The notes below the pieces were generated by a model. It ran no database searches. It was not told the DNA's origin and saw only the letters and a program-made list of their open reading frames with translations. 64,000 bases of DNA from DATMNI01 sp963817515 (lineage in GTDB: Bacteria > Acidobacteriota > Terriglobia > Bryobacterales > Bryobacteraceae): assembly GCA_963817515.1 (NCBI GenBank), contig CAWFPJ010000035.1:310001-374000 (forward strand). The letters run 5' to 3'. This document shows, one piece after another, positions 47,312 to 57,051 of this stretch. How positions within the stretch are numbered: position 1 is the first letter of the stretch; each line of letters begins with the position of its first letter. The translations under genes were made by a program, and so were the position numbers.

Positions 47312-47668
47312 CCGACCCGGAAACCTGACGACGACCGTATTGCCTTGCTCCAGGGAACTCTCGACCTTCTCATTTTGAGGATCCTGGTCTTTGGATCCCG
47401 CCACGGACAAGGGATCGCCCGGACAATCCAGCAGCATTCCGAGGAAGTCTTCGTCGTGGATCATGGCTCGCTCTACCTGGCGCTTCAACGTCTTGAGGAC
47501 AAGGGCTGGATCGGCGCGAAATGGGGCCTGTCGGAGAATAACCGCAAAGCCAGGTTCTACTCGCTCACTCCGAAAGGCCGGGCACAGCTTGCGGAGAAGA
47601 CCAGCCAGTGGCGGCGCTTGGCGCGAGCCATCGGGTTGATCTTAGGGCCGCGGGATGAGGAGGCGTAG
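47309..47668 (+). CDS. PadR-family transcriptional regulator
   Basis: A 119-residue winged-helix PadR repressor. The family core is clear: LLQGTLDLLILRIL, then HGQGIARTIQ, VDHGSLYLALQRLEDKGWI, and the wing NRKARFYSLTPKGRAQL. It lies four bases before an ADOP-type ABC permease, the standard acidobacterial pairing in which PadR controls the permease. A promoter and a perfect inverted repeat span its own start codon, so autoregulation is likely. Confidence 0.92.
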   Translation: MPTRKPDDDRIALLQGTLDLLILRILVFGSRHGQGIARTIQQHSEEVFVVDHGSLYLALQRLEDKGWIGAKWGLSENNRKARFYSLTPKGRAQLAEKTSQWRRLARAIGLILGPRDEEA

Positions 47669-47672
47669 ATCT

Positions 47673-50335
47673 ATGAACAGGTTTATGCGTGGGGTGATGT
47701 TCTGGCGGAAAGAGCGGCCGGCGGCGGATTTCAACGAAGAGGTTCGTACCCATCTCCAACTGGAGGCCGACGAGTTGAAGAGCGAAGGACAATCTGAGGC
47801 ATTGGCCCGGATAGCCGCACGAAAGGCGTTCGGCAATGTCATGGCGGCCGAAGAACGCTTTTACGAGAAAGGCCGCCTGGTATGGTTCGACGATTTACTT
47901 CACGATTTTCGCTACGGCCTCCGCACCATGCGGCAAAGTTCGGGTTTCACGCTGGCGGTAGTGTTGACTCTGGCACTGGGAATGGGCGCCAACACGGCCA
48001 TCTTCAGCCTGATTGATGCTGTGCTGCTGCGGTCTCTGCCGGTAAAAGACCCTGCGAGCCTCTACTTTCTGAGCAACGCCGGCGCTCGTGAGGTTGGCGG
48101 GTCGCCCCCCTATCCCTGCTTCGAACGCTTTCGGTCGCTGGCAAAATCCTTCACCGGAATCTCGGCGTATTCCCCTAACGATTTCGGAATCAGAATCGAC
48201 AGCGCGATCGAACAGGTGGATGGCACGGGAGTCTCCGGCAACTATTACGATGTGCTTGGCATGGCTCCATTCGCCGGGCGGCTGTTGACCGCCAGCGACG
48301 ACAGGCTCGATCCTCCGGTCGCGGTCATCAGCTATGGATTCTGGCAGCGGCGCTTCGGCGGTAAGGCGGACGCAATTGGCAAAACCTTTTCCCTGGATGG
48401 CACGCTGAACGGCGGCAGATTCACCATCGTCGGAATCACGCCTAAGGATTTCAACGGCCTGACGCCCGGCCGGCATGACGACATAACGATTCCTATTACG
48501 ATTGTCGGTCCGCGGGTGCTGCGGTCGACCAGTTCGTGGTTTTTCAAGAGCATCGGCCGGCTCAAGACCAGGCGTCGCGGCGCAACAGGCGCGGGCCGAG
48601 ATCGACCCTATCTTCCAGGCGTTTATGAATGAATTCCCACCAGTCCGCCGATGCCCGCCGCGACTATTACCGCCAGATGGAACTCAGCCCCGCATCCCGC
48701 GGACTGGACGAGTTGAGGAAGCGCTTCTCCCGTCCTCTCTGGGCGCTGATGGCAGTGGTCGGGCTGGTGCTTCTGATCGGATGCGCCAACATTACCAACC
48801 TGCTGCTGGCGCGCGCCGCGAAGCGTGAGAGGGAGTTCGCCGTACGCGTGGCGATCGGCGCGGGTCGCAGCCGGCTATTCCGCCAGGTGCTGGTGGAGAC
48901 CGGTCTTCTGTTCGCAGCGGGCGCAGCAGCAGGCGTCGCAGTTGCGTGGTGGGCGGCGCGCGGCGTGATTGCCTTCTTTGCCGGCGGCTCTCGCCCGATC
49001 CTGCTCGACATTTATTGGGACTGGCGCGTAGTCGGCTTCACCGCGGGCCTGTCTTTCCTGGCGACTCTTATTTTCGGAGCCGCCCCGATGGTGCGCGCGA
49101 TCCGGGCCGACCCCCATGCGGCAATGAAGGATGGCGGGCGCACTACGGCATCGCGAGGCCGCATCGAGCTGGGACAGTTTCTGGTGGCCTTTCAGGTGGC
49201 ACTGTCGCTGATCCTGTTGGCGGGCGCGGCACTGTTCCTCCGCACGCTCAACAACCTCTATAGCGTGGGTGCTGGATTCCAGGCAGATCAGGTTGCCCTG
49301 ATTTTGATCCACTTGCCCGACGCTTCATACCACGAGGCCGCCGCCCGGATCGCTTTGTGGGACCGGTTGCTGGCGGATGTCCGCAGCCTGCCGGTCGTGC
49401 GGTCTGCCAGCCTGTCGCGGATGACGCCTCTTGACGGCAGCTCCCGGGGAGTGGGTTTCGAAGAGCCGGGATTCCAGCCTGGTTCCGATTTGGATAGAGC
49501 CATCGGCCTGAATACCGTGAGTGAGGGTTATTTCAGGACGTTGGGGACACAGTTATTACAGGGCCGGGACTTCACGGAGAACGATCGGACGGGAGCGCCG
49601 AATGTCGCGCTACTCAACGAGAGCGCCAGGAGGCACTTCTTCAGTGGCCGCGATCCGATCGGAACTGTGGTGAAACTGATGGGCCGCCCGCAATACCGGA
49701 TCGTCGGTGTGGTTCAGGATGCCAGGCAGGCAGACCTCAGAAAGGAAGCCGTTCCATTCGTGTATATTCCGCTGCGCCAGCCCATCGACATGGGTGCCTT
49801 CATGACGCTGAGTATTCGCACGGCCGGCCGGCCGCAGCCCGTGATTGCCGCCGTGGAACGCCGGACGCGCGGCCTCGGGCCCGACATCCACATCGTTCGT
49901 ACGGACACGCTCGCCGGGCAGCTCGACGAAAGCCTGTTGCAGGAGCGCTTGATTTCGACGCTCGCGACGGCGTTCGGCTTACTGGCGTTGCTGCTCTCGG
50001 CAGTGGGCTTGTACGGCGTGCTGGCGTATGCAGTAGCCCGGCGGACTTCAGAGATCGGCATTCGCATGGCGCTCGGCGCGCAGCCCGGCCAGGTGACGTG
50101 GAGCATCCTCCGTCAGACGCTGCGGCTGGTCGCCGTCGGGCTTGCCATCGGCTTTCCAGCATCGATGTTTCTGGCGAACGTGGTGCAGAATCTGCTTTAC
50201 GGCGTGACCGGCACGGACGCCATTACACAGACCGGCGCGGGCGCCCTGCTCGCCGCCGTCGCGCTTCTGGCGAGTTGGCTGCCCGCGCGCCGCGCAGGCA
50301 GGATCGATCCGCTATCGGCATTACGCTACGAGTAG
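47673..50335 (+). CDS. ADOP-type ABC permease, interrupted by two single-base frameshifts
   Basis: A reconstructed permease of about 887 residues. It has an N-terminal ADOP domain (FNEEVRTHLQLEADELKSEG), the first membrane block with SGFTLAVVLTLALGMGANTAIFSL, a MacB-type periplasmic domain, and two FtsX blocks (LLIGCANITNLLLARAAKREREFAVRVAIGAG; LLLSAVGLYGVLAYAVARRTSEIGIRMALGA), ending PLSALRYE. The first frame fails after SIGRLK at about 48577. The sense text (PGVAAQQARAEIDPIFQAFMNE) is one frame on, and at about 48635 it shifts again to HQSADARRDYYRQMEL. Both shifts are +1. If real, the gene is dead or split into two open frames (47673-48632 and 48629-50335). Confidence 0.85.
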
Positions 50336-50368
50336 GCATTCCGTGGAGCGGGCTTCAGCAGTAAGCAC

Positions 50369-51955
50369 TTAACGGGGCACCAGAATGAACCGGTCGATAG
50401 CGATCTTGGCACTCTTGTCCATGCGCTTTCGATCGCGAATAAACACCACCTTAAACTCGTCGAAGGCTTCGAGTGTGGGTGCGGCCGGCACCGCAAAATC
50501 CAGAATTTCTGCCACCGGCGTTACCGGGTCCTTGGTTGTGTCCGGTGCGGAAGCCACCACAGCCCTTCCCAGAGCCTGTGAACGCGCATCCGGCATCTCC
50601 GTGTTCAGCAGAAACAGATCCACCGAAATCGTTCCGGGAAAGTGGTCGGCATTGCGGATAGCCAGTTGAATTTTGCTGCAACAGCTCAGGTCGATGGTCT
50701 GCTGCAGTTTGTGGTGCGCCTCCATTTGCATCGGCCGGTGGTCCGTGGTGCTGAAGGAAAGCGCCGCCGGGGTGCCGCGCTGGAAGTATGAGTTTCTCGG
50801 AGGGCGCGCGAAAGGCCAGCGGAACATCCAGTATTCGCCGGAGAACGGAATGCTGAGCGGGTGCATATCGGCCGGCGTAAAGACGGCGCTTCCCATTTGG
50901 GGCATGGGGGCGATCAGCGTCGGGACCGGCTTCACTTCGGGCCACAGAATCACGCCGGGAAAACCATCGTCGCTGAAACCGGTGTTGGAATTACCGGGCA
51001 ATGCTCCGTCAGGAACTCCGTATTTCGTAGTCTGCACTCCAGGTCGAGGACCGTTAGGCGTGCCAGGTAAGCCAGGTGGCGCGCCCGGATGGTCGTTATT
51101 GCCCGGATGCTCGTCATAAAGAACCTCGCGTAGAAATGCCCGTGCGGTCTCGACCAACCCATGTTGCGGAGCATGTTGCGACGCCCCGTTTCCGCCTTCT
51201 CCCCATCCGAAAGAATGCATCAGGCGCGGCGCCAGTCCGCCTACCGTCAGCCCGATGGCCAGCAGGATGGTGGCCAGCACTCCCAGGGTGGAACGTGGCA
51301 GGCTGGGGTCGCGCGCGGATTTATAAGCTCCCGAACCCAGCGCGAAAACCGTTACCACCGCGGCGCTCATGGCATAGCCGATACCGGCCAAGAGCGGATA
51401 GTGAAATAGCGTCGCCACCACACCCGTCTGGACGCAGAAAGAAGCTGTCAGTGCCGGCGCCATCTCTTTCAGCATTCGCGGTTCCGGCAGTTCATTGGAA
51501 GCGAAGAGCCCCTGCACCCGCACCGTGGCGGTCGGCAGGTCCGCCAGCGGATGAATCACGCGCCATTGCGAATAGAGCAGCCTGGTGGTGTAGATCACCA
51601 GCACCAGAGCGCCCGCCAACGCCATGGGAGATAGTTGTGACAACAGAATCACCGCCGGGGCAAACCACACCGCCACCGCTGAGGTTCGAACCGCGGCCTT
51701 GATCGCGTCGGCGCGTTCCCACTGCATAGCCAGCGCGTAAAGCGTCAGGGTGATCGCCGCGCTGGCCGCCCACGCCGCACCGGCAGCCAGGGCGGATTGA
51801 AGCATCAGCCACTTTACGGATATGTGAAACCATTGCGCCGCGGCGGTTGTATTCCAGATGAACCAGCCGGTACCCAGAAGGCTGGCCACTTGGAGCCATA
51901 TCGCCAGGCGGTCGCGCCCCGCGATATTCGGCGGTTTCGGATCGAGAAGGCTCAC
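50369..51955 (-). CDS. Multi-pass membrane protein of unknown function
   Basis: A 528-residue protein. About six hydrophobic segments fill residues 20-260. A Gly/Pro/Asn-rich linker (about 270-340, GNNDHPGAPPGLPGTPNG) leads to an extracytoplasmic domain (about 345-528) with FSGEYWMFRWPFARPP and a closing AKIAIDRFILVPR. The second half has strand-rich text suggesting a beta-sandwich. The layout is seen in acidobacterial proteins of unknown role, and I cannot name a family. It converges on the broken permease (33 bases between stops) and diverges from the alcohol dehydrogenase. Confidence 0.7.
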   Translation of the reverse strand: MSLLDPKPPNIAGRDRLAIWLQVASLLGTGWFIWNTTAAAQWFHISVKWLMLQSALAAGAAWAASAAITLTLYALAMQWERADAIKAAVRTSAVAVWFAPAVILLSQLSPMALAGALVLVIYTTRLLYSQWRVIHPLADLPTATVRVQGLFASNELPEPRMLKEMAPALTASFCVQTGVVATLFHYPLLAGIGYAMSAAVVTVFALGSGAYKSARDPSLPRSTLGVLATILLAIGLTVGGLAPRLMHSFGWGEGGNGASQHAPQHGLVETARAFLREVLYDEHPGNNDHPGAPPGLPGTPNGPRPGVQTTKYGVPDGALPGNSNTGFSDDGFPGVILWPEVKPVPTLIAPMPQMGSAVFTPADMHPLSIPFSGEYWMFRWPFARPPRNSYFQRGTPAALSFSTTDHRPMQMEAHHKLQQTIDLSCCSKIQLAIRNADHFPGTISVDLFLLNTEMPDARSQALGRAVVASAPDTTKDPVTPVAEILDFAVPAAPTLEAFDEFKVVFIRDRKRMDKSAKIAIDRFILVPR

Positions 51956-52034
51956 AGCTACTCCGTTTATGGGACGCCGGCCACCCCCCGGAAGTTCCAG
52001 GGTGGAAGGCGAGCCCCTGTGCGATCCTGTTTAC

Positions 52035-53066
52035 ATGAACGCACTGCTGCTCAAAGAATACATGAATCTGGAACTGGTCCAAATGCCGACCCCCGAAATC
52101 GGCCCCGACGATGTGCTGGTGCGCGTTCGCGCCTGCGGCATCTGCGGCAGCGACGTACACGGTCTCGACGGCAAGACCGGCCGGCGCATTCCGCCGTTGG
52201 TGATGGGCCATGAAGCCGCCGGCGAAGTGGTGGAAACGGGCGCCCGCGTTCGCGATTTGCGCCCTGGCGACCGGGTAACCTTCGACTCCACGGTCTATTG
52301 CGGCCAGTGCTTTCACTGCGCCCGCGGCGAGGCCAACCTGTGTGACAACCGCGAGGTGCTGGGCGTTTCCCCCGGACCCTATCGCCGCCACGGCGCATTT
52401 GCCGAATACGTGGCCGTGCCCCGGCGCATCATGTACCGGCTTCCCGATAACCTGAGCTACGAACAGGCTGCCCTGATCGAAGCCGTTTCCGTGGCGGTGC
52501 ATGCCGTGAACATCACGCCGGTGCGTCTGGGCGATTCGGCGGTAGTGGTGGGCAGCGGCATGATCGGCCTGCTCACCATCCAGGCAGTGCGCCACGCCGG
52601 TTGCAGCCGCGTCATCGCGGTGGATCCCGACGATTCGCGCCTGAACCTCGCGCGCCAGCTTGGCGCCACTGGCACGGTCAATCCGAAAACCGGCGATCCC
52701 GTGGCCGCCATTCACGAGATGACCGAGGGCCGCGGCGCCGATGTGGCTCTGGAGTGCGTCGGAGCCACCGACCCCATCCGTACCGCCATCGCCGCCGTAC
52801 GCAAAGGCGGCGCCGTAACGCTGATCGGCAATGTCGCGCCCGATGTGAATTTCCCGCTGCAATCCGTGGTTACGCGCCAGATCCGCGTCCAGGGTTCCTG
52901 CGCTTCGAACGGCGAGTACCCAGCCTGTATCGAGTTGATGTCTACCGGCGCCATACGGGTGGATACTCTGATCAGCGCCGTGGCGCCATTGCAGGACGGA
53001 CCGTCGTGGTTCGACCGCCTGTACCGCCATGAACCCAATCTCATGAAAGTAATTTTAAGACCGTAA
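52035..53066 (+). CDS. Zinc-dependent alcohol/polyol dehydrogenase (MDR family)
   Basis: A 343-residue medium-chain dehydrogenase of the sorbitol/threonine-dehydrogenase type. Catalytic zinc ligands appear in CGICGSDVHG (Cys, about 38) and MGHEAAGEV (His-Glu, about 57). The structural zinc comes from CGQCFHCARGEANLCDN (Cys at about 87, 90, 93 and 101). The cofactor site is VVGSGMIGLLTIQA (about 165) with Asp in VIAVDPDDSR, so NAD(H) is expected. The ATG at 52035 is chosen over an open frame from 51858, since the homology starts there. It probably oxidises a sugar alcohol. Confidence 0.9.
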   Translation: MNALLLKEYMNLELVQMPTPEIGPDDVLVRVRACGICGSDVHGLDGKTGRRIPPLVMGHEAAGEVVETGARVRDLRPGDRVTFDSTVYCGQCFHCARGEANLCDNREVLGVSPGPYRRHGAFAEYVAVPRRIMYRLPDNLSYEQAALIEAVSVAVHAVNITPVRLGDSAVVVGSGMIGLLTIQAVRHAGCSRVIAVDPDDSRLNLARQLGATGTVNPKTGDPVAAIHEMTEGRGADVALECVGATDPIRTAIAAVRKGGAVTLIGNVAPDVNFPLQSVVTRQIRVQGSCASNGEYPACIELMSTGAIRVDTLISAVAPLQDGPSWFDRLYRHEPNLMKVILRP

Positions 53067-53114
53067 CCAATCCGCCTGGTCGAACGAATCGTAGAATATA
53101 GGTAGGTAAGACAA

Positions 53115-54065
53115 ATGCTGATCAAGAAGCCTGCGGACACGCGCTACTCAGAGGTTACGCCCAAACACGTATACCTGAACCGCCGAAATTTTCTGGCTGG
53201 CATTCCGGCGGCCTTTCTGGGCGCCCGCGAACTGCTCTCGCCCACGGCGCACGCGCTGGCGGGCTCGAAATTGACCAACGTCACCAAGAGCAAATTGAGC
53301 ACGGACGAAACGCCTAACACTTACAAAGACGTAAGCACCTATAACAACTACTACGAGTTCGGCACCAGCAAGGAACAGCCCTCCCAGACGTCCCAAAAGT
53401 TCAAGACCAACCCCTGGACCGTCTCCGTGGAGGGCTACGTAGCCAAGCCCCACAAGTTCAGCCTGGACGAAATTATGTCGGCCGCCCCACTGGAGGAGCG
53501 TATCTATCGACACCGCTGCGTGGAAGGCTGGTCCATCGTCGTGCCGTGGGTGGGCTACTCGCTCAGCGAACTCCTCAAGAAAGTTGAACCGACACCCAAA
53601 GCCACCTTTGTCGCCTTTGAGACCTACCTGGATCTGAGACAGATGCCCCTGGCACGCCCCGAACTTGCCGGCATCCAGGTGCCCTACGTCGAAGGATTGC
53701 GCCTTGATGAAGCCATGCACCCGCTGACCATGCTCTCGGTCGGAATGTTCGGCGAAACACTGCCGCCGCAGGATGGCGCGCCCGTCCGCCTGACCGTGCC
53801 CTGGAAGTACGGCTTCAAGAGCATCAAGTCCATTGTGAAAATCAAGCTTGTGGGCAGCATGCCCCCCACCACCTGGAATATCACCAATGCGCATGAGTAC
53901 GGTTTCTACTCAAATGTGAACCCCACGGTGGATCACCCGCGCTGGAGCCAGGCCACGGAGCGGCGCCTGGGCGAATTCCGCCGGCGGCCTACCCTGATGT
54001 TCAATGGCTATGGCGACCAGGTAGCCAGCCTCTACGCCGGCATGGATCTCAAGAAGAATTACTGA
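53115..54065 (+). CDS. msrP: Protein-methionine-sulfoxide reductase catalytic subunit MsrP
   Basis: A 316-residue periplasmic molybdoenzyme that repairs oxidised methionine in envelope proteins. It carries a Tat signal (NRRNFLAGIPAAFLGA, about 23-38), the molybdopterin-domain text KFKTNPWTVSVEGYVAKPHKFSLDEI, and the Mo-ligand Cys in YRHRCVEGWSIVVPWVGY (about 140). The C-terminal ERRLGEFRRRPTLMFNGYGDQVASLYAGMDLKKNY is typical. It is followed by MsrQ 28 bases on, which passes electrons from the respiratory chain. Confidence 0.95.
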   Translation: MLIKKPADTRYSEVTPKHVYLNRRNFLAGIPAAFLGARELLSPTAHALAGSKLTNVTKSKLSTDETPNTYKDVSTYNNYYEFGTSKEQPSQTSQKFKTNPWTVSVEGYVAKPHKFSLDEIMSAAPLEERIYRHRCVEGWSIVVPWVGYSLSELLKKVEPTPKATFVAFETYLDLRQMPLARPELAGIQVPYVEGLRLDEAMHPLTMLSVGMFGETLPPQDGAPVRLTVPWKYGFKSIKSIVKIKLVGSMPPTTWNITNAHEYGFYSNVNPTVDHPRWSQATERRLGEFRRRPTLMFNGYGDQVASLYAGMDLKKNY

Positions 54066-54093
54066 TCAGAGGCTGCCAGGAAAGGTACCGGAC

Positions 54094-54720
54094 ATGCTGC
54101 GAAAACCCTGGGCCAAGGTCCCCATTTGGCTATTGAGCCTGACGCCTGTCTTCTGGCTTGCCTGGCGCGCGTGGAAACAGGATCTCACCGCCAATCCCAT
54201 CGAGTACATCACGCATTTTACCGGGGATTGGACCATCCGCTTCATCGTGTTCACCCTGGCCATCACCCCGCTGCGCAAGCTCCTCAAACTGCCCGACCTG
54301 ATCAAATTCCGGAGGCTGATTGGCCTTTTCGCCTTCTTCTACGGAACCCTCCATTTCCTGACATGGTTCGCGCTGGACAAGTTCTTCGACATGCATGAGA
54401 TCCTGGCTGATTTCGCCAAGCGGCGCTTCATCACGATGGGCTTGCTGGCCTTCCTGTCGATGGTCCCGCTCGCCGTAACGTCCACCACAGGCTGGATCCG
54501 GCGCATGGGCGGCAAGCGTTGGCAGGGGCTCCACCGCCTGATCTACGTAACCGGCGTCGCCGCCGTCATCCATTACTACTGGCTGGTGAAATCCGACATC
54601 CGCCTGCCGTTGCTCTACGCAACGCTGATAGGCCTTCTGCTGGCGTACCGCGTCGTAGTCTGGACCGTAGGCCGCCGTGCCAAGCCGGCTCCAAAGCGCA
54701 CGGCGCCGGCACTTTCGTAA
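54094..54720 (+). CDS. msrQ: MsrQ haem-binding membrane subunit
   Basis: A 208-residue ferric-reductase-like membrane protein with about six helices. Haem-ligating histidines appear in FFYGTLHFLTWF (about 87) and in GLHRLIYVTGVAAVIHYYWLVKSD (two His, about 148-165). PIEYITHFTGDWTIRFIVFTLAITPLRKLL near the N terminus is an MsrQ hallmark. It supplies electrons to MsrP. The C terminus is a short basic tail. It ends 18 bases before the glycosyltransferase fusion gene. Confidence 0.95.
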   Translation: MLRKPWAKVPIWLLSLTPVFWLAWRAWKQDLTANPIEYITHFTGDWTIRFIVFTLAITPLRKLLKLPDLIKFRRLIGLFAFFYGTLHFLTWFALDKFFDMHEILADFAKRRFITMGLLAFLSMVPLAVTSTTGWIRRMGGKRWQGLHRLIYVTGVAAVIHYYWLVKSDIRLPLLYATLIGLLLAYRVVVWTVGRRAKPAPKRTAPALS

Positions 54721-54738
54721 AATCCGCGATAATCCAAG

Positions 54739-56160
54739 TTGGCCTCCAAACGACTGTTGTCCATCATCGTCCCGGTCTACAACGAAGAGGAGTTCGTCGC
54801 CGCCTCCATCCTGCGGGCTATGGACGCGCCCTTGCCCGAGGACCTCGAATCCGAAATCATCGCTGTCGACGATGGTTCCACCGACAGCTCGCCGGAGATT
54901 CTGGAGGAACTGGCAGCAGCCCATCCCGGCCGCATCCGCGTCTTTCACCACCAGGCGAATTCCGGAAAGGGCGCCGCCATCCGCACCGCCTTGCAGCACG
55001 CCTCCGGCGAGTTCGGCATCATCCAGGATTCCGACCTGGAATACGACCCCGCCGAATACCCCAAGGTCCTTGCCCCGCTGGTCGCCAACCGGGCCGACGT
55101 GGTTTACGGCTCACGCTTCCTGATCTCCGGCGAGCGCCGTGTGATTTATTACTGGCATTCCCTGGCCAATCATTTCCTCACCACCGCCTGCAACATGGCG
55201 GCCGACCTCAACCTCACCGACATGGAGACCTGCTACAAGGCGTTCCGCCTGTCCCTGGCGCGCAGCATTCCCATCCGCAGCAACCGGTTCGGCATCGAGC
55301 CCGAGATCACGATCAAGTTCGCCAAGCGCCACGCGTCTATTTACGAGGTGCCCATCAGCTATTACGGCCGCACCTATGAGGAAGGCAAGAAGATCGGCTT
55401 CAAGGATGCGGTCAGCGCTCTCTGGGTCATCGTCCGCTGCTACTTCTCACAGGACATTTATGTCGATCGCGGCGCCAGCATCCTGGATTCGTTAGCCGGC
55501 ACCAACCGCTTCAACAAGTGGATGGCCGACACCGTGCGTCCCTGGCTGGGAACGCGCGTTCTGGAAATGGGCGCGGGTATCGGTAACATGACCCAACACC
55601 TCTTGCGCGGCCGCCGAAGCTACGTGGCTACCGATATTGACCAGGAGCACCTGGCCCGCCTGCGCGTGCGTTTCCGCGGCCGCCCTTTCCTTACCAGCCG
55701 CCAGTGCGACCTGACCCGGTCCGCCGATTTCGACGATCTTCGCGGTCAGTTCGATACCGTGGTCTGCCTGAACGTGGTGGAGCATGTGGAGGACGATCTT
55801 TTGGCCTTGCGCAACATCTATTCCGCCCTCAAGCCCGGCGGCCGCGCCATCATTCTGGTGCCGCACGACCAATCCATCTACGGTTCGCTCGACAAAGTGC
55901 TGGGTCACTATCGCCGCTATTCCGAGCAGCAGTTACGGGCTCGCATGGAGGAAGCCGGATTTCAAGTGGAGCGGATTCTCCACTTCAACCGCGTCACCCG
56001 GCCTGGATGGTGGCTCAACGGCCGGGTGCTCCGCCGCCAGAGCTTCGGCCGCATGCAACTCCGTTTCTTCGATGCCTTGGTGCCGCTGTGGCGGCGTATC
56101 GATCGCCTCTTGCCCTGGCCCGCCGTCTCCATAATCGCCGTGGGCAGTCACTCCCGCTGA
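54739..56160 (+). CDS. Glycosyltransferase family 2 / SAM methyltransferase fusion
   Basis: A 473-residue two-domain enzyme. Residues 1-230 are a dolichol-phosphate-mannose-synthase-like GT2 domain (SIIVPVYNEEEF, VDDGSTD, NSGKGAAIRTAL, DxD in QDSDLEYDP, YGSRF). Residues 260-473 are a class I methyltransferase (VLEMGAGIGNMTQHLL, then VVCLNVVEHVEDDLLALRNI and GGRAIILVPHD). It probably transfers a sugar to a lipid carrier, with a methylation on the product or acceptor. The start is TTG at 54739, which begins MASKRLLSII; no ATG fits the domain start. It follows msrPQ closely and may be read through with it. Confidence 0.85.
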   Translation: MASKRLLSIIVPVYNEEEFVAASILRAMDAPLPEDLESEIIAVDDGSTDSSPEILEELAAAHPGRIRVFHHQANSGKGAAIRTALQHASGEFGIIQDSDLEYDPAEYPKVLAPLVANRADVVYGSRFLISGERRVIYYWHSLANHFLTTACNMAADLNLTDMETCYKAFRLSLARSIPIRSNRFGIEPEITIKFAKRHASIYEVPISYYGRTYEEGKKIGFKDAVSALWVIVRCYFSQDIYVDRGASILDSLAGTNRFNKWMADTVRPWLGTRVLEMGAGIGNMTQHLLRGRRSYVATDIDQEHLARLRVRFRGRPFLTSRQCDLTRSADFDDLRGQFDTVVCLNVVEHVEDDLLALRNIYSALKPGGRAIILVPHDQSIYGSLDKVLGHYRRYSEQQLRARMEEAGFQVERILHFNRVTRPGWWLNGRVLRRQSFGRMQLRFFDALVPLWRRIDRLLPWPAVSIIAVGSHSR

Positions 56161-56197
56161 AACCATTCCGAAGAATCTCGCGGCATGAGTGGGCCGG

Positions 56198-56300
56198 TTT
56201 TTCTCGGAAATTCTCCACTTTCTCCTTTCGGGTTCGTGGTTCTGCAGCTTCTCCGCGACCAATCTCTGCGTCTCCGCGGCTCGGCGGTGAAACCATGGCT
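56198..56300. repeat. Dispersed-type intergenic sequence (accgcggagacgcagag-like)
   Basis: This 161-base gap between convergent genes holds low-complexity text. Read on the minus strand it is TTTCACCGCCGAGCCGCGGA, then GACGCAGAG, and later ACCACGAACCCGAAAGGAG. It resembles the purine-rich 'ccacagagacacagag / cgcggagacgcagag' elements scattered between genes in many bacteria with large genomes. Only one copy is in this window, so its repeat nature cannot be shown here. Confidence 0.35.
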
Positions 56301-56321
56301 CCCTTCAAAGGCGGAATCTCG

Positions 56322-57041
56322 CTAGTCCTCTACAATCGCCACCGCACGCACCGGAGCTCCCGTCGTATTAACCCACTTCACCGGGAACACGCTGATCGTG
56401 AAACCGTGCGCCGGCAAGCGATCGAGGTTCGTCAAATTTTCCAGATGATAATACTCGCGTTCCAACATTACGCGGTGCGCTTCCCAAAATTGCTTGCGCT
56501 CAAACATGGCCCAGACCGGCGGATCGAACGTCACCGCATCAATGCCCATCATCTTGATGCCTTGATCCAGAAACCAATGCGTGGCCTCGCCCGTCATCCC
56601 CACGTGATCCGTCAGGTAGGCATCCTTATCCTGGATGGCCCCCGCGCCCGTGTGGATCAAAACTATGTCGAGCGGCTTCAGAGTAACACCGGTCTTAGTC
56701 AGCGCCTGCTTGGCATCACTCACAGTGATCCCCGCGCCTTTCGGCAAATGCCGGAAGTCCAGGCACACGCCGTCGCCAAAGCAGTATTCAAGCGGAATCC
56801 CTTCGGGTCCGGGCGCGTCATCCCGCATGTGGCGAAGCGAATCCATGTGGGTGCCGATATGGTCACCCAGCACCACCAGGTAATGCGCCGTGAGCCAGTT
56901 GACGCCGAACTTGGCCGCCCCCACACGCTCGGCAAACTGCTGCCACGATTCGTACATCACCATCGCCGGCCGCACCACGCGCGGGAAGGTGACCATGTCA
57001 TTGTGCACCGGCATACTTAGATCGATCAGTTTTCGAGCCAT
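56322..57041 (-). CDS. Cyclase-family / kynurenine-formamidase-like metal hydrolase
   Basis: A 239-residue member of the cyclase family (putative metal-dependent hydrolases). The signature HIGTHMDSLRHM (about 61-72, HxGTHxDxxxH) supplies the metal ligands. MGIDAVTFDPP (about 165) and a GxxIxxFPVKWVNTTGAPVRAVAIVED-like end (about 215-239) complete it. Members hydrolyse cyclic amides, lactones or formylkynurenine; the substrate is not evident. It sits 10 bases after two consecutive SDR genes, so a lactone or keto-sugar derivative is a fair guess. Confidence 0.85.
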   Translation of the reverse strand: MARKLIDLSMPVHNDMVTFPRVVRPAMVMYESWQQFAERVGAAKFGVNWLTAHYLVVLGDHIGTHMDSLRHMRDDAPGPEGIPLEYCFGDGVCLDFRHLPKGAGITVSDAKQALTKTGVTLKPLDIVLIHTGAGAIQDKDAYLTDHVGMTGEATHWFLDQGIKMMGIDAVTFDPPVWAMFERKQFWEAHRVMLEREYYHLENLTNLDRLPAHGFTISVFPVKWVNTTGAPVRAVAIVED

Positions 57042-57051
57042 AGGTCGTCAC

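Noticed and set aside
51492..53030. 512-residue minus-strand frame
   Set aside because: Shadow of the alcohol dehydrogenase and the membrane protein; no domain.
55704..57020. 438-residue plus-strand frame
   Set aside because: Spans parts of three features in a shifted frame; not a real gene.
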